The notes under the pieces are model-generated. The model was not told the DNA's origin. It searched no databases and saw only the letters and a program-made list of their open reading frames with translations. This document shows positions 20,396-34,138 of a stretch of DNA of 64,000 nucleotides, piece after piece. The translations under genes and the position numbers were made by a program. The DNA comes from Pardosa pseudoannulata (lineage: Eukaryota > Arthropoda > Arachnida > Araneae > Lycosidae). Every line of letters begins with the position of its first letter. Positions within the stretch are counted from its first letter, which is position 1. The DNA lies in contig CM063506.1 of assembly GCA_032207245.1 (NCBI GenBank), positions 35,739,809-35,803,808 on the forward strand, in the 5' to 3' direction.

Positions 20396-23300
20396 GTTAG
20401 ATTTGATTATATATATTTTGTCAAATTTAAAATTTTTTATCATTACATATTGCTTTTATATAGGGGCAATTTTTAATCTTTTATAATTCTTATATGATTG
20501 TTATTTGTTGAAATTTGAGGACATATGTATGTAAAAATATAAATGTTAATTTTGCTTCGTAAGTTTTATTATTGACTATTAAATTTTCTCATGTGACTAT
20601 TTTGTAATGTAAATTCCTATGTATATGATATTTGCTTTGTATTATATTAGTATTTATGGAAAACTTTAATATTAATAATTTACTCTTCATGCAAAATTTT
20701 CAAAATACAAATTTCATTTATGCTTTTGTTTTATGTTTTGATATATTTATTTGCGATTTATCTTAAATGAACTAAAATTCCTGTCATTTATATCTCTTCC
20801 TAATATGCAGATCTGATTTTATCTTCTGTATATTATACGCCTCTTTAGTATTAATAATACAATTTTTTAAAAATAAAACTCTTTCCTAATGTGTGAATTA
20901 TTGCTCAATTAGTAAATGCTCAAAATTTATAGTTTAGTTAATTTCAATAGACATTAATAAACATACAGAATTTACTTTCTTTTGAATTTAAAATTATTTA
21001 ATATTATTCAATATTTGATAATTCTGTATTTTTAAAGAACATTAAACTGATTAACCTCTGAAATATTTTAAAATTATTTTTAACCAACTATGGAATTGTT
21101 ATTCATTTAAAAGATTTTTGATGATTTTATTTTAAATTTTTACTTCAAAGACCCAAGTCTTTGATAAATTTTAGTTCTTTCATATGTAGAAATAATAATA
21201 TTTGTGATTGCATTAAGTTATTAAAATTTTAATTATACATATTAGATTCTATATCTTTAGATTCGAAAATCATCTTGTTTTTCTTAAAATATGAGTTGTA
21301 ATTATTTTTAAATAATTTAACAACTTCTATTACTTTCCTCTAAAACTTATTTCTTTTCGGAATCAAATTCTTATAATTCTTAGTTGAGGGTCATTCCATG
21401 GTGACTGACATAATATTTACACAAAGTGAAGGCATTAATTTTATAAATTATTACTTAAATCTGTACATTTAAAGTTCTTTTTGGTAATATAATATTATAG
21501 TAGGTTAGAAGATCATAAAATATATCTTTAATAATATTTTTGTAACTGCCAGTTGTTTAAGGGGATGCAACTTTTTTTTCAAATGCATGAATGATTACCT
21601 TACTGTCAAAATTACTCCTCCGAAACCTATTGTCTGAAAAACTTACATTTATGCATTTTTGATTTCAAGAATTTGAGGATTGATTCTCAATATGCAGTAA
21701 AAGCCAATTTCTCACATAGTAACTTAAACAAATTATTAGTAAAAATTTATGACTAATGTAACATGCAAGTATACAACAAAAGAACACACTCATATAATGA
21801 AATGGTTTATTAATAATTTAATTTTTTACATTTTTGTACATTGTTATTATTTTATCTCTTTTCATTAACACCTATATGAATTGGTAAATTTCTGTTTAAC
21901 TGTCAGGATTATACAAAACAAATTTTTTTTTCAGCACTGTGTATGTGTATGTCATTTAACACTTCATATATTTCTTGTAAAAGTTCAATTTTATATATTT
22001 TTTTTAATTTTCTCCTCATGTGAGTTAACACAGACGATGCTAAAAGTAGAATATACGTAAATTAAATAATAGTTATCTATTACAGTTTATATGAATTTTA
22101 ATTTTTGTGTCTGAGATTTACATTTCCATGGAATGATTCTCAATAACTTATCAAACTATTTACATATTTGTACATTTCAGTTTGACATTGTTTATATAGG
22201 TTTTATTGTTGTGAACAAATATTTATATATAACCTACCTGAGTGTTTGTATTTAAGACTAATATGTTTTAGTAAAAATGTTCTCTAGAGTGGAGAGCTTA
22301 ATGTTTTGATAGTTAGATTTATTACTTCACAACTATATACCAATTAAGGATCTCAATAAAATGGAAGCAATAAAGTGTATGTATCTGAAATAATTATTGC
22401 CTTGTGAATAAAAAATACTCAAAGTGTTCCCTGTAGTAATATTGTGTAATTTAAGGTATTTTAAGTGTTGATGTGAAAGATGTTTTATTTTTCAATAGCT
22501 AAATTATTTTTAAAAAAATATTTTAGTATTCTAAAGTGATTAGCATTGTACAATTAATATCTGAGAGTTTTTGTTAAATATAAATCAGTGATTTGCACCT
22601 TATGAATTGCACTAATAGAATCATTGAATCAGATTTTTCCACTGTGGCTTGATAAAGCATGGATTTGTTTTAGTTCTTAAATACATTGAAGCTTTACAGT
22701 ATCTGTAATCTGTATAAGAATTGTGTTGTTGCTGTATACTATACTTATTCTATATTCAACATTATTAATCAAAGTTATTTGTATCTTTACAACTTTTATG
22801 ATTTTTTAAAAATTTCTTTACTATTGTTACTTAAGTACAGAAGTATAATTTAATTTATCATTGCAGTTTTTAACATATCTAATTGGTGTAATTTTCAGTG
22901 CTAATTTCTCTTAAAGAATAAATTCAACCATAATATAGTTACATTCTTTATTATTAAAAATTTGGCATCATGAACATGTACATTGCATTTATTCTATTAT
23001 TTAAAATATAAAAAATTAGATATGGGTTTTAAATGTGTATGAATAATGAAAATTAATGATTCTTGCATAGAAAAAAATTATTGTGAATTTTCTCTGAGTT
23101 TTTGCAGTTTACATTATTTTTTAATCATCTCATATTGCACATGCTTTTTAAATTTCAGCCACTTCAGATATTGATGGAAATATGTGTCTGATCTGTACAA
23201 AACTGATTTGCTGACTTGGTATCTTGAATGAAATGACTAAGCATAAATTTTAAAAATTAAAGTTCTTTTATGTTTTTTGCAATTTTTCATTTCTTTATGT

Positions 23301-23695
23301 TCTAGAACAGGAGTTTCCAACTGGGAAAGTTCTTTGATAAAAAAATAGTTTTTTCTTGTTTTAAATTTGTCATCAGCACAGACTTGACTTACAAATTCAT
23401 CGTTTGCTGCTTTATCTTCTGATATTTGCATAGATAGAGCTGGTAGTGAAGTTCATTGGTTGATGCAGTTAAACATACATAATACGTCCACTAAATTATC
23501 CTATTTTAAATTTTATTTTCGATTACATTATTAATTTTAGTTCATTCTTAGGTAATTTTTTTCTTCTTGCCATTTATCTGTAATTATTCAAATGAATTGA
23601 CACTGTTGAGTGATCATTTTTAAAATTCATTTTTTTGGCGGCTATAGCAGCTTTCTTTTTTTAATTTCACCCTTTTTTGCAAGTAAAATAATTAG
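20396..23695. other. Intergenic AT-rich stretch
   Basis: No coding frame, RNA gene or element with ends is recognised. It may include distal TBC1D16 3' UTR. Confidence 0.6.
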
Positions 23696-23826
23696 TACCG
23701 TAATTTCGCATAGATAGTCCGCACCATTGTATAGTCTGTAGGCACGTTTTTTATTTAAAAAATTTCATAAATCACCTGATAGTCTGCACCACTATATTCT
23801 GTGGACTATACATGCGAAAATATGTA
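23696..23826. mobile_element. Short inverted-repeat element (MITE), 131 bp
   Basis: It begins TACCGTAATTTCGCATAGAT and continues AGTCCGC. It ends GTGGACTATACATGCGAAAA followed by TATGTA, an imperfect inverted pair. Internal copies of ATAGTCTG repeat the same motif. A related end (AGTCTGTGGACTATACATGC) recurs at 25203-25239. Confidence 0.65.
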
Positions 23827-24109
23827 TTTTAGTATGACAATATTAAATCATTTTAAGAATAAAATCCTAAGTACAGTAGAGTGCCAAAAAGTCTAAATTA
23901 AACTCAATTAATTCCACCTTTAAAATTTGAATAAATTCTGCGATACCTTGGAGACGAATTTTAAAAGAAGAAACGGGGCAGCCCACATTTCTCCGTTCGA
24001 GAACCCAGCTCTTAAATTACATGATGATTGAATTGCTTTCCTCTCATTTTTAATGTTTCTTTTTGCTTGCTGCAATTTCTTACTTCTTTCTTGTCAACCT
24101 TCTGAATTC

Positions 24110-24455
24110 TTGGGTTGACACATTATCAAATAAATTGCGAGATGTAAAAGAAAACATTTCCAAGTGGCCTCAACTACCTTCTAGAAGACAGGACGTGATT
24201 ATCAGTCGTCTTCGAGTGAGTCACTGCCGACTCACACATGCACATCTCTTGCTTGGTGAGACACCTCCACAGTGTGCATATTGTAAGACTACTTATACAG
24301 TCGCACATATCTTAACTTCTTGTATATGTTTTAAATCTCTGTACATAAAATTCTGTGGAAATTCATCATCTAATCTTAATTCAATCATTGGGAAAATGCC
24401 GCATCCAGGCTTATTTCCTTTTCTTTGCTGTACTGGTTTGTATTTTGAAATCTGA
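24110..24455 (+). pseudogene. Jockey-type LINE, C-terminus of the reverse transcriptase protein
   Basis: The frame gives NKLRDVKENISKWPQLPS, then VIISRLRVSHCRLTHAHLLL, then PPQCAYCKTTYTVAHIL and TSC. This is the typical end of arthropod jockey-like ORF2: an arginine-rich RLRxxHxRLTH block followed by a C-x2-C-x7-H-x4-C zinc motif. It ends near PFLCCTGLYFEI and TGA. The RT and endonuclease domains are missing, so the copy is 5'-truncated. The region before about 24110 is not similar to the family. Confidence 0.85.
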
Positions 24456-24852
24456 TTTGTTTTTGTTTAATTTTATAATATTACATTCCTAATCTTTTAA
24501 TTCTTGATTTTAATTTCTAATATTTTAATAAATTTGAATTTTAAATTCTTAATTTTTCTTCTTTGTGCTGTACGTTCTTCAATTTTTTAGTTTCTCTTTT
24601 ACATTTTAATCTTTAATTATTTAATCAAACTTTACTGATTTTCGTGTTAATTTTGTGTCTTTCTAGATTTTCTACCTATTTATTTGGTTTTAAATGTTTT
24701 TCCTATTAGATTCAGGCATCTTTCTTTATTAACGTTTTTTCAAAATTGTTTCTTAAATTGTGTTGTTGTATTCTGCTTTTCGTCACGTTTGGTTCAGTTT
24801 GTCCCAAGAGGAATTAGTGCCACTAAATTTCAAACAACCAACCAACCAACCT
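24456..24852 (+). mobile_element. 3' UTR and (AACC)n tail of the jockey-type element
   Basis: A T-rich 3' UTR ends with CAGTTTGTCCCAAGAGGAAT, then TAGTGCCACTAAA and a CAACCAACCAACCAACC tail. Tails made of short repeats rather than poly(A) are known in several non-LTR lineages. Confidence 0.75.
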
Positions 24853-24916
24853 GTTGAATGTTATGTTTTTATTGTTACTTTAATCTGTTTTAGAACCTTT
24901 CATTTTATATTTTGTC

Positions 24917-25034
24917 AAAATTTTTTATCTAAATTTCGTCTTTAGTTTATTGCCACATTCTGTTTGGCACAGTTTGTCCCTAGAGGATTTAGTGCCATTA
25001 AACTTCAATCAACCAACCAGCCAACCAACCGACC
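24917..25034 (+). mobile_element. Second 3' end of the same LINE family
   Basis: CAGTTTGTCCCTAGAGGATT followed by TAGTGCCATTAAA and CAACCAACCAGCCAACCAACC repeats the end of the previous copy. It is a second, severely truncated copy or a tandem duplication of the 3' terminus, directly downstream of the first. Confidence 0.75.
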
Positions 25035-25159
25035 TTCTGAATTACTTTCAGCTTTAAATCAGCAGTCAAACTGAGACAATGTTTTAAAGATATAAAAAAT
25101 GACCAATATTACCCCCCCCCCCCTTCTTCCAATTTTGATGATTTGAGCAAAGAACAACC

Positions 25160-25239
25160 AGCAGATAGTCCGCGACTGAAGAAATTTGCTTTTTAAACAC
25201 AGATAGTCTGTGGACTATACATGCAAAATTATGGTATTT
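25160..25239. mobile_element. Relative of the 131-bp inverted-repeat element
   Basis: GCAGATAGTCCGCGACTG and AGATAGTCTGTGGACTATAC followed by ATGCAAAATTATGGTA match the ends of 23696-23826. The left terminus is truncated. A run of 12 C lies just upstream (about 25112-25123). Confidence 0.55.
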
Positions 25240-25280
25240 TAAAAGCTTTAATTATTTTTCTTATTTAAAAAAGCTATTTT

Positions 25281-25461
25281 GCCGAATGATGGCCGATTGG
25301 TTAGGGTGCTGGCCTTCGGTACCGGAGTTTGTGGGTTCGAATCCCACAGTGGCATGGATATTTGTAGCCTTTCGGAATCGGCTTTAAGCTGTAGGTCCTG
25401 GTCTCATTAGCCCTCGTGATGCAAAAAGTAGACCGTAGCACTCCAAAAACAAAAATAAATC
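25281..25461 (+). mobile_element. tRNA-derived SINE (family 1), complete copy
   Basis: The unit begins GCCGAATGATGGCCGATTGG. It has a box A-like TGGCCGATTGG and an exact box B GGTTCGAATCC, then a body GGAATCGGCTTTAAGC ... TCATTAGCCCTCGTG ... GACCGTAGCACTCC and an A-rich tail. AAAAAAGCTATTTT flanks it on both sides (25267-25280 and 25462-25475), a perfect 14-bp target duplication that proves retroposition. The head is too degenerate and too long to be a working tRNA. Related copies in this window are at 36208, 39414, 44804, 47142, 50929 and 62602. Confidence 0.9.
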
Positions 25462-25475
25462 AAAAAAGCTATTTT

Positions 25476-28400
25476 TCTAATTTGATTTTTTGCTTTATCA
25501 TGTTTATTGAAGCATTTAAAATGTTCAAAGTTATGAGCACCAGAAATGTATTTAAAAACACAGAGGTTTCCTGTTGTTTTAAGCAGCTTAAATTACTTTG
25601 TCTTAAACTATGTATATTATCTCAGACTAGCACCTGTGTCTTATATGCAGAATTAAAAACCATGAAGGTACAGCTCACAATCATACATTAAATTTCCAAT
25701 GTGGCCCTCAAACCCTAACAGAATGGAAACCCCTGTTTTAGACTCTAAAATGAAATTGGAGTAAACCACTTTAGTAATGGATATATAGAGGATTATGTAT
25801 TTAAAGATTATGGGGTTATATTCATTCCTTTTTTACCATTTTACTAACCTTATTTTAAATGTATTTTTGAGTAAAATTTTATTTTTTATTTGTTTCTACA
25901 TTATACAGAACATGTTTATATGAGTTACAACACTTTTAGGAGGTAAGCGCACATTCTAGCACTTACATGTATTTATTGCATTAAAATGGTAAAAATAAGA
26001 TAAATAGAATAAAAAGGCTTGAAATTTGCTTTAGGGTTAAGCCAACACTGCTTCTATATTTGACAGATTCTAGGTCTAATTCTTACCAACTTAGTGTATT
26101 TATATCAAAGGAATACAAATATTAGACATTTATAAATGCTCTAGACTTGCTTTAAGCTTGGAAGTTTTAAGTTTGCTTTAAATAATAAAAGCATTTATAT
26201 TTAACATTTTAAAAATAAAAGCATCAATGTTTTTATCTGATAAAATGATTTATCTATATTTGATAAGCTTATATCAAGTGTTAAATAATGTCCAAATAAG
26301 CAGTTTTATTTCAGAAAAAATATTTTATCAATTCAATAAATAGGTTAGCAAAGTAAGTGTTCAAAACTTTTTTGTTCTTTGAAGGGAAATGTTAACTTTA
26401 ACTGTCCTGTGGTATTAGAAATTTTTTTTTAAATCTTGAGTGGTGTTTAGTATTTAAGTTTCTCTTGGTGTACAGAAAGAAAAACACATTTTAAATGTGG
26501 TCTAAAATGTAACATAATGCATAACTGAGAATTGTTTAAATGTTAAAATCAATTTATGAAGTTATTTAAATTGTGTGTAATGTTTTAACTATATATGCCT
26601 CAACAATTTTCTCTTAGACATCATTTTTAAGATTTTCTAATTAAATGAGTATAAATAATTAAAGAAACATAGTGTTAATTTGTGTGCATAAATAAATTAA
26701 TAAAAAAGCAATTTTTTAAAGTTAAAATGTGTTTTACACTGGGATTGCATAGCAACTTTGAGATATACTTAGTGCAATAAAAAGTATTACTTTAAAAATT
26801 TGTACTTCCATTTTGGGTGTGACTTGAATCAGTTTTTATCTCAGGAGCTCCTTTGTCAAATTTCATTCAACATTTTTTTTCAAATTGAAACCAGAAGAGA
26901 TGGTCAAATAGAAGACTACCTGGAAGAAATAAAAAAAACCATTTTTGTGTAAAACGTGCAAAAGAAGAACCAAATTCATTTAAAGGCATCACACACTTGA
27001 AAATTACAAAATTCTGCACTAGTGTAAATAAAACTGACGTTTAATTGAATTTGTTTTTCATTTATATATTTAAATTGCCCTATTTTTTGGTTGAAGTAAA
27101 TTTGAAATAAAACATTTAAAAGTATTGAGAGCTGCTGGTAAAATGTTTAAAATATTATTCGGAGTGCAAAGGTTTAAAAAAATTACAAAGTAATGACATA
27201 AATTATGCAGAGTTTTTTAGTAGCTCTCATAAAAAGAAAATTTCTAAATTCAACGTTTAATAACAAATTATTTAACTTTTAATATAGTTTAATTTCATTT
27301 TTTAAAGCACGTGAAAATGAAACATTTGCACATTTTGAAAATAAAAATAATTTTAATAATGTGTTTAGTTTTTAGTAATATTTATTTGAATTATTTCTTT
27401 TAATTATTGTGACACTTATAAATGTCAAGAATTTGCTCTTGTATATACCAACTGTGAATCTGTTGTATGATTGTATTTATAAATGAATGTAAAGAAAGTA
27501 AGCTTCTATATTCCTTATATATGGGAAATTAAGCACATTTTTAGACACTGAAAAGGTTTTGACTCTTATCAACTCTGAAAACAGCTAGTAACACTTGATT
27601 TCTTTCCTTGTATATGCATATATTTGTAATTTAGTGAGTGTTTGAATTAAATAATAGTGTAAATGTCTTTTTTACTAAAATGAATACAAAATAAGTAGTA
27701 TATAAACAACCAAAACACAATTTTAAAAGTAACAATTTTAGGTTTTTTTTTTAAAGACTTTAGTTGACATTTTATTTTCTATCTCTTTTCTGAATAACTC
27801 ATTTGGATATTATATTTAATTTAATGTTTTTAATGATTTTTATAATTGAAAAAGCTTTTGAATTATGGTGCATCATTCTACCATGCATTTCATAGTATTT
27901 GTGTACCAATATCTAAAATCATCTAAAGAGTTTATTGAATAAATTAATAATTATTAATGTGATTTGGGTTTTCATTTGTCAAAATAATTGTTGAATGAAC
28001 ATACCTATGTATTGTGCCTTTGTAGTTTTAATTGTTATTGAAATTATTTCTAAAGAATATGCATAGGTATTGTAGTGTCTCGTAGTGTTGTGCTTTTGTC
28101 ATACATATGGAATTTCAGTGTAAAGTATTGCAACTTAATAAATATGGTATACATGAGATCTTTTCTTCAATTATATAATGCCCCCCTATTTGTGTGGTCA
28201 CATTAAGTTTTATGCAGCAAGTGGTCATTACTCTTTAAAGTAATAAATGTGATTAAAAAATATTTATATTAGTACTCAGTCATAAGTCATTTAATTGAAT
28301 GTTTAAGGACTTAATAATGTGTATATCATGTATTACAAACTGTTTATTCCCTAACTAATACCAAGTCTTTTTAGCTTGCATTGTGATTCTAATTAAATCA

Positions 28401-30710
28401 CAATTAATTAAGTTACAGGCTAAACCATACATATTTTTCTTAATGTGGTTTAACTAGTCATGTTTGTGATTTACATAATTAAGAAATGATAATAATTAAC
28501 TTCTTGTTATAACCTGTAGAAAATGTTCAGAAATGTGTGTTATATGTTTATATGTTTCGTTTTAGTATACAATAAATATAGATATTTAGGTAATTGTTAC
28601 ATCAGTTCTCTCTGTAAGTTAATGCAATACATAGAAAATTTTAAATTTTTATTTTATGCTATTTAATATATTATTTTTTGCCTTGAATTGTATTATTAAG
28701 TAATCTTTTTATCTACACTTGGGTAACTTCAAAAGTATAATTTTGTTTCATATATAGAAAATGTACTATTTTTAAATAAAAAATTAACGCATAAATCACA
28801 AACTTAATTTTTGACACTATAGTGTTTTATTTTTAATTTTAATAATTTGCACAATTATTTGAAGCATCTGGTATGCATTTTTATAATGCTAAATGTTTTA
28901 AAAAGCAACATAAAGCTTATAAAAAATCTGATTTTTAATTTAATATAATTTTACTGAATACTTTATATTTTGCACTTATACTAAATTTATTTTTTTATAC
29001 ATATGTTGAACAGATAGGTATAATATTAACTGTCTTTAAAGAGAATGAAGATTTCCTTGCTGTTTTTTATTCATATTTTGTATTCTTTTTTTTTGAGTTG
29101 AAGTTGAATGTTAGTGTAGAACTGTGTATTGTGTCTAATATATGCATTGCTCTTTATGTAATAGAAAGGACTATGAGAAGGTCAGCAATTATCAAAGCTG
29201 CCAAGAGTGTACCTGAAATATTTTATCAGTAAATTGGTATAAGTGTGTTGTAACTCATATCACATAAGTGGACTCTTTGTATAAATGAAATATTTGTTTA
29301 ATATATTGTGTCCAGTAATAATTAGATTTGATGCCTATTACAATGCATACATATATATATATATATTTTATGTGATAAAGACAGCATCATTCTTATTGTC
29401 TAAGCTTGTCATTAATAGTTCCTCTGTATTTCTCAATTAATGTATCATAAAAATTAAACTTTGGTAATCTTGTGTAGTAGTTCACAGTTTGCTTTAAACA
29501 TGAAGTACAACAGAGTGCTGATTAATGGAACCAAGGCTGACCTTGTTAACAAAAAAATGTAAATAATTCGACAACTTTGAAAAATGGTAATTTATTTTCA
29601 TTTATTTATTTTTAAAATAACTTCACACTTTTTCTTAGGACTGACTGTTGTGATAGTGCATATTTTAGCTTGGGATATGTAAAATGGACTAGATAGGATA
29701 GACTCAGTGGCTTACAAAAATTCCTGTATTCTGTTTTTTACATGGTTTATATTTGTGTTGTACAAACATTAAAGTTATTAAAATATAGTTAGCATTTAAA
29801 AAAGACTGATTTTGTTTTACAAACCTAACCCACCTCAACCATAAACATGTACGAAAGGTAAAGATTGAATTTTATGGAAAAACATATTTTTGAAGAAAGC
29901 ATTGAAAAAATGCATAATCCTTGATCAATATGATTAATTAGACAATCTGGTTAGTTAGCATTCAAATTAATCTGTGCTCTATTGTAAATAGCTGTTAAAT
30001 AGAATTTCTTAAGTAACTGTGTATTTTATTTGCCCAAGTCACTAGAGATCATGTTTTAACTTTTGTCTTATCATGTTTCTTTTAGATTTATTTGATACTT
30101 TAGGTTTATTTACATTGAAATGAGAGAAGAGTGAGGAAATAATTTATTTGAATCATAATTCAAAACTTCAATAAAATTTTCAAAGCTTTTTCTCACATTT
30201 AAGTATTCGTAAAGGAATTTTTCTTACTATATATTAAAGTATAATATTAATTTAAAGGGATAAAAAAGAAGATTGTTGTTTATCATAGATTAGTCAACTG
30301 AAAAGCTATTTTTTCTAGACTAATAATTTCTATAGAAGAAACTAGCACTGTTTTTCAGCTGAAATATTATATTATAAAAAATTGTGTAAATTTTTCTTAA
30401 GCACACTTAAATTTTATAGAAACATCTTTCTAATTATAGGTAACCTTTATATAGTATAAAAGCTGTATACCATAAAAAAGTTTTTAAAAATTGATATGTT
30501 TAGTTTTCCGAGAAATCATTTGCCAGTTCATTTATGAAAAAAAAAATTTTTTTTGATGGTTAAAACTTTTTGATTTGTTAACTATTAGTAATAATTATTT
30601 AGGATAATTAATATAAAGGCATAATTATAAATATTATAAAGGCATAACTCTTTGCTTTTATTATTTTGTAATAATAAAGCTAAATTGTTAAATTTACTAT
30701 ATATTATTCA
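25476..30710. other. Intergenic AT-rich desert
   Basis: About 5 kb of very AT-rich DNA without a gene, RNA or element that I can delimit. A short (AT)n run lies near 29351-29366. Confidence 0.65.
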
Positions 30711-30712
30711 CT

Positions 30713-30870
30713 CTATAGTGACCATAAATGTGTTCAATCATTTTAGTCATGAATTATGCATTTAACATAGTTTTTTGTTATATTTACAATGTGCCATTCA
30801 TTGTATACTGATTATAAAAGTGTTCAATAATTTTAGTTGTGAATTATGAATTTAACATAGTTTATTTTTA
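30713..30870 (+). repeat. Two diverged short copies of the 481-bp repeat head
   Basis: CTCTATAGTGACCATAAATG followed by TGTTCAATCATTTTAGTC, and then ATACTGATTATAAAAGTG followed by TTCAATAATTTTAGTTGTG, each run into GAATTATG..ATTTAACATAG. They match the heads of the copies at 32545 and 33026. Confidence 0.65.
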
Positions 30871-32544
30871 TAAATAATATTTATAAGAAAATAAGAATTT
30901 GATCGCTGAAGATAAATTTTAATAAGTGTATTTTTGTTGTTTAATGAACACATGAAATTTGCACAAATTATTTATTTCTAAGTTTTTTAACCAACATATT
31001 CCAAAAAGATTAAGTGCATGAAAATATGTAGAATGCATAAATGTTGAAAAACTTTATGCAGTGTCATAGCATTAGTGGAATAAAAATATACTTAAAGACT
31101 AGATATTGTCTTAAAATTTTTAGAATTAAAAAAAAGGGTACATTAAGAATATTTCAGTGAATTTTATATCCTGTTTTTGTTGTTTACTTGAGAGACAAAA
31201 ATTTAATAGATTACATTTATATGAGATTATGTGAATTATTTTATTATTTAAAAGTGTAGATCACATGTCAGTCTTATGATAGCTAATTAACTGTTGATTT
31301 AAAACGACATTTTAAAAGTATAACATTGTTTAAAGGTTATCTGTAAATTTTATACCGAGGATAAAGTTGATTTAAACCTTAAAAAGATAATTTTAAAATA
31401 AGTGAAAAGTCTCTTTTATAGTTTGAAAGTATTTGGAAGTACTGAATTTATTTGAGAAATGTTTATTTTGAAAATCTAAAAGCAATGTTTTGAAAAATTT
31501 AGTAGTGTTAAATTCAACATCTTTAATGTGATAAATATATAAAAATGTTGCATATTATTCACATTAGAGCTGTTGATTTTTCACTTCCTATTTAATAAAA
31601 TGAAAATTTTAGAGAAAAATCTCATACCCTTTACATTGTTATAAAATTAGCATAAAAATAAACCAGACCTCTTTTGAAGGATTCATTTTGTGCTTTTAAA
31701 TGAAAAGCTAAACTCTAAGATTACATTTTGAATAATATTTATTTTAATTTTTACTTGGGTAAAAAATTATTAGTTTTTGATAAAATAGTATATCATTTAT
31801 GCTACTCAATTTCATGTAACTAATTTAAATAAATTCCTAATCTGTTGTTTTTTTCATTAAAAGAATTTTACACAGTTATAAAATAATTTTGTTCTTTTCA
31901 AAGTCTCTCTTGTTTAAAATATATGTACAGTTCCCAATTTAAATAATGTTGCTTCTAGCAAGTTTTTAAGATCTGCAATTTATACTTTATGTCCTTTTTT
32001 ATTATTTGTTCTAAATAAAAATTTTTACTAATAAATTATATAATTAAGCCGTAGTATAGTCTCTCAAAGAATTTAATACTCTTAAATTATTAAATCCTTT
32101 CTTAATAAATTTTTAAAATTGAAATAAGTCACTTTTGCTCAGAGTTTGTGTCAAAAAAACTTTATTTCTGATTTATTATGTAATACAATATTTCTCATGT
32201 AATAAAATTATTGTTTAGAAATATATATTTAATGAGACATGAGCCTGTCTACTATTTTTGTAAGTAATTAATAAGTTTGTAAAGGTTTCTTAGGTAAAAC
32301 TTTGTTGGAAATTTTTAACTTTTCAACTGTACTTTTAAAATTTATTAAAACTGAAATTTTAATATATAAGTAGTATTATGACCTATAATGAATTGCTCAT
32401 AATAGCTTTAAATAATGAATGTGTAGCTATTATAAAGAATATTGTGAAAAGAATTTATGGTCACTATTTGTATTCCATGTAGAACATCAGTTTTAGAGTT
32501 TGCTATTTATTTTTATAATTTTCACTTTTTAGTTGAATTTGCAT

Positions 32545-33530
32545 TTCATTTTATAGTGACCATGAAAGTGTTCAATAAGTTGTGTTAGGAGTTATGCATT
32601 TAACAAAGTTTATTTTTTAAAAAATATGTTTTAGATTGTATTTTTGAAATATGAACAATTTATAATAAATTTTGTTTCCTTTACATATTTTGCATTAAAT
32701 AAGTGTTTATAATATTTTTAAGACTTACAAGAATTTTTTTTTTTTATGTCAGTGTTTTATAATTTGACCAGTTTTAACATATTTCAAATCTCATAAATGA
32801 GTTTTAAATTAGTTAAAATGGAAATTATAATTGTGTATATTTTTTGTTCAGGATCTTCAAAATTAAAGAAAGAGTACACAAGAGTTTGAATTCTGAAGAC
32901 TTTATTAAACAATACTATAACATTGAAAAAGATTAATTTAAAACTATATTAAATTCTATGCAGGGATTTTATTATACAATTTAATATAACTGTATGATAA
33001 ATTGATATACAAATGAATTATACAATTCATTTTATAGTGACCATGAAAGTGTTCAATAATTTGAGTTAGGAATTATACATTTAACATAGTTCATTTTTTA
33101 AATAATTTGTTTTAGATTGTATTTTTGAAATATGAACAAATTATGATAATTTTTTTTCCTTTACATATTTTGCATTAAATAAGTGTTTATAATATTTTTA
33201 AAAATTTAATATTTTTAAGACTTCCAAGATTCTTTTTATGTCAGTGTTTTATAATTTGACCAGTTTTATCATATTTAAAATCTCATAAATGCTTTAATAA
33301 AAACTTCAAACTATTCAAAAACTATTTAAATATTAAAAATATTGCTAAATGAGTTTTAAATTAGTTAAAATGAAAATTATTATTGTGTATATTTTTTGTT
33401 CACGATCTTCAAAATTAAAGAAAGAATACACAGTTTGAATTCTGAAGACTTTATTAAACAATACTATAACATTGAAAAGGATTAATTGAAAACTGTATTA
33501 AATTCTATGCAGGGATTATATTATACAGTA
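32545..33530 (+). repeat. Tandem duplication, period 481 bp
   Basis: TTCATTTTATAGTGACCATG starts at 32545 and again at 33026. The match runs through TTTAGATTGTATTTTTGAAA, GACCAGTTTTA, TCTTCAAAATTAAAGAAAG and TTCTATGCAGGGATT. The second copy carries about 65 extra bases in two places. There is no coding potential. Confidence 0.88.
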
Positions 33531-34138
33531 ATATTGCTTTGAAGAAATTATGACATTATTTTTAAATATTGACACATATACTTTCAGAAAAGTATAAATA
33601 TTTAGCTTTTTTCAAACTGTAATTTGAAACAGCTATTATTTAAAATATTTTGATAATATAAGCAAAATAGTATTTATGGATCTTTATTGCTTGTAATTTT
33701 TAGTTTAAATGCATACATTTTTCGATATACTTTGATATATTTGCAAAAATAAAGAGGTTGCAAATTAACTCAAATAAAAGCTTAAAATTATAATTGTTGC
33801 ATGTAATTATTATATTTTATTTTAAGTTACTACTTTCACTTTATTTGAAATTTTTAAAAATATTAATAGTGTAACAGTAGTTACTACATCAAATTCTTTT
33901 TAACTTAATATCTTCTTTTAGTCTTGTGGCACTTTTTGTTAGTTTTTAAGTTTCTTATTCTTATTGAAATTTTAAATACCTATGCTTTGAAAGTAATAAA
34001 TACATCAAATTCTTTTTAGCCTAATATCTGTTTTAAATCTTGCAATAATTTTGTTAATGTTTAAATAATAAAGGAAATAGAAGCACAAGTTTAGTAATAA
34101 ATGCTGATTTTTTTTTAGCTAATTGTTTAATCTTTTAA

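Noticed and set aside
25281..25355. Possible tRNA gene (box B GGTTCGAATCC)
   Set aside because: The head is too long, does not fold into a plausible acceptor stem, and is followed by a SINE body, tail and target duplication.
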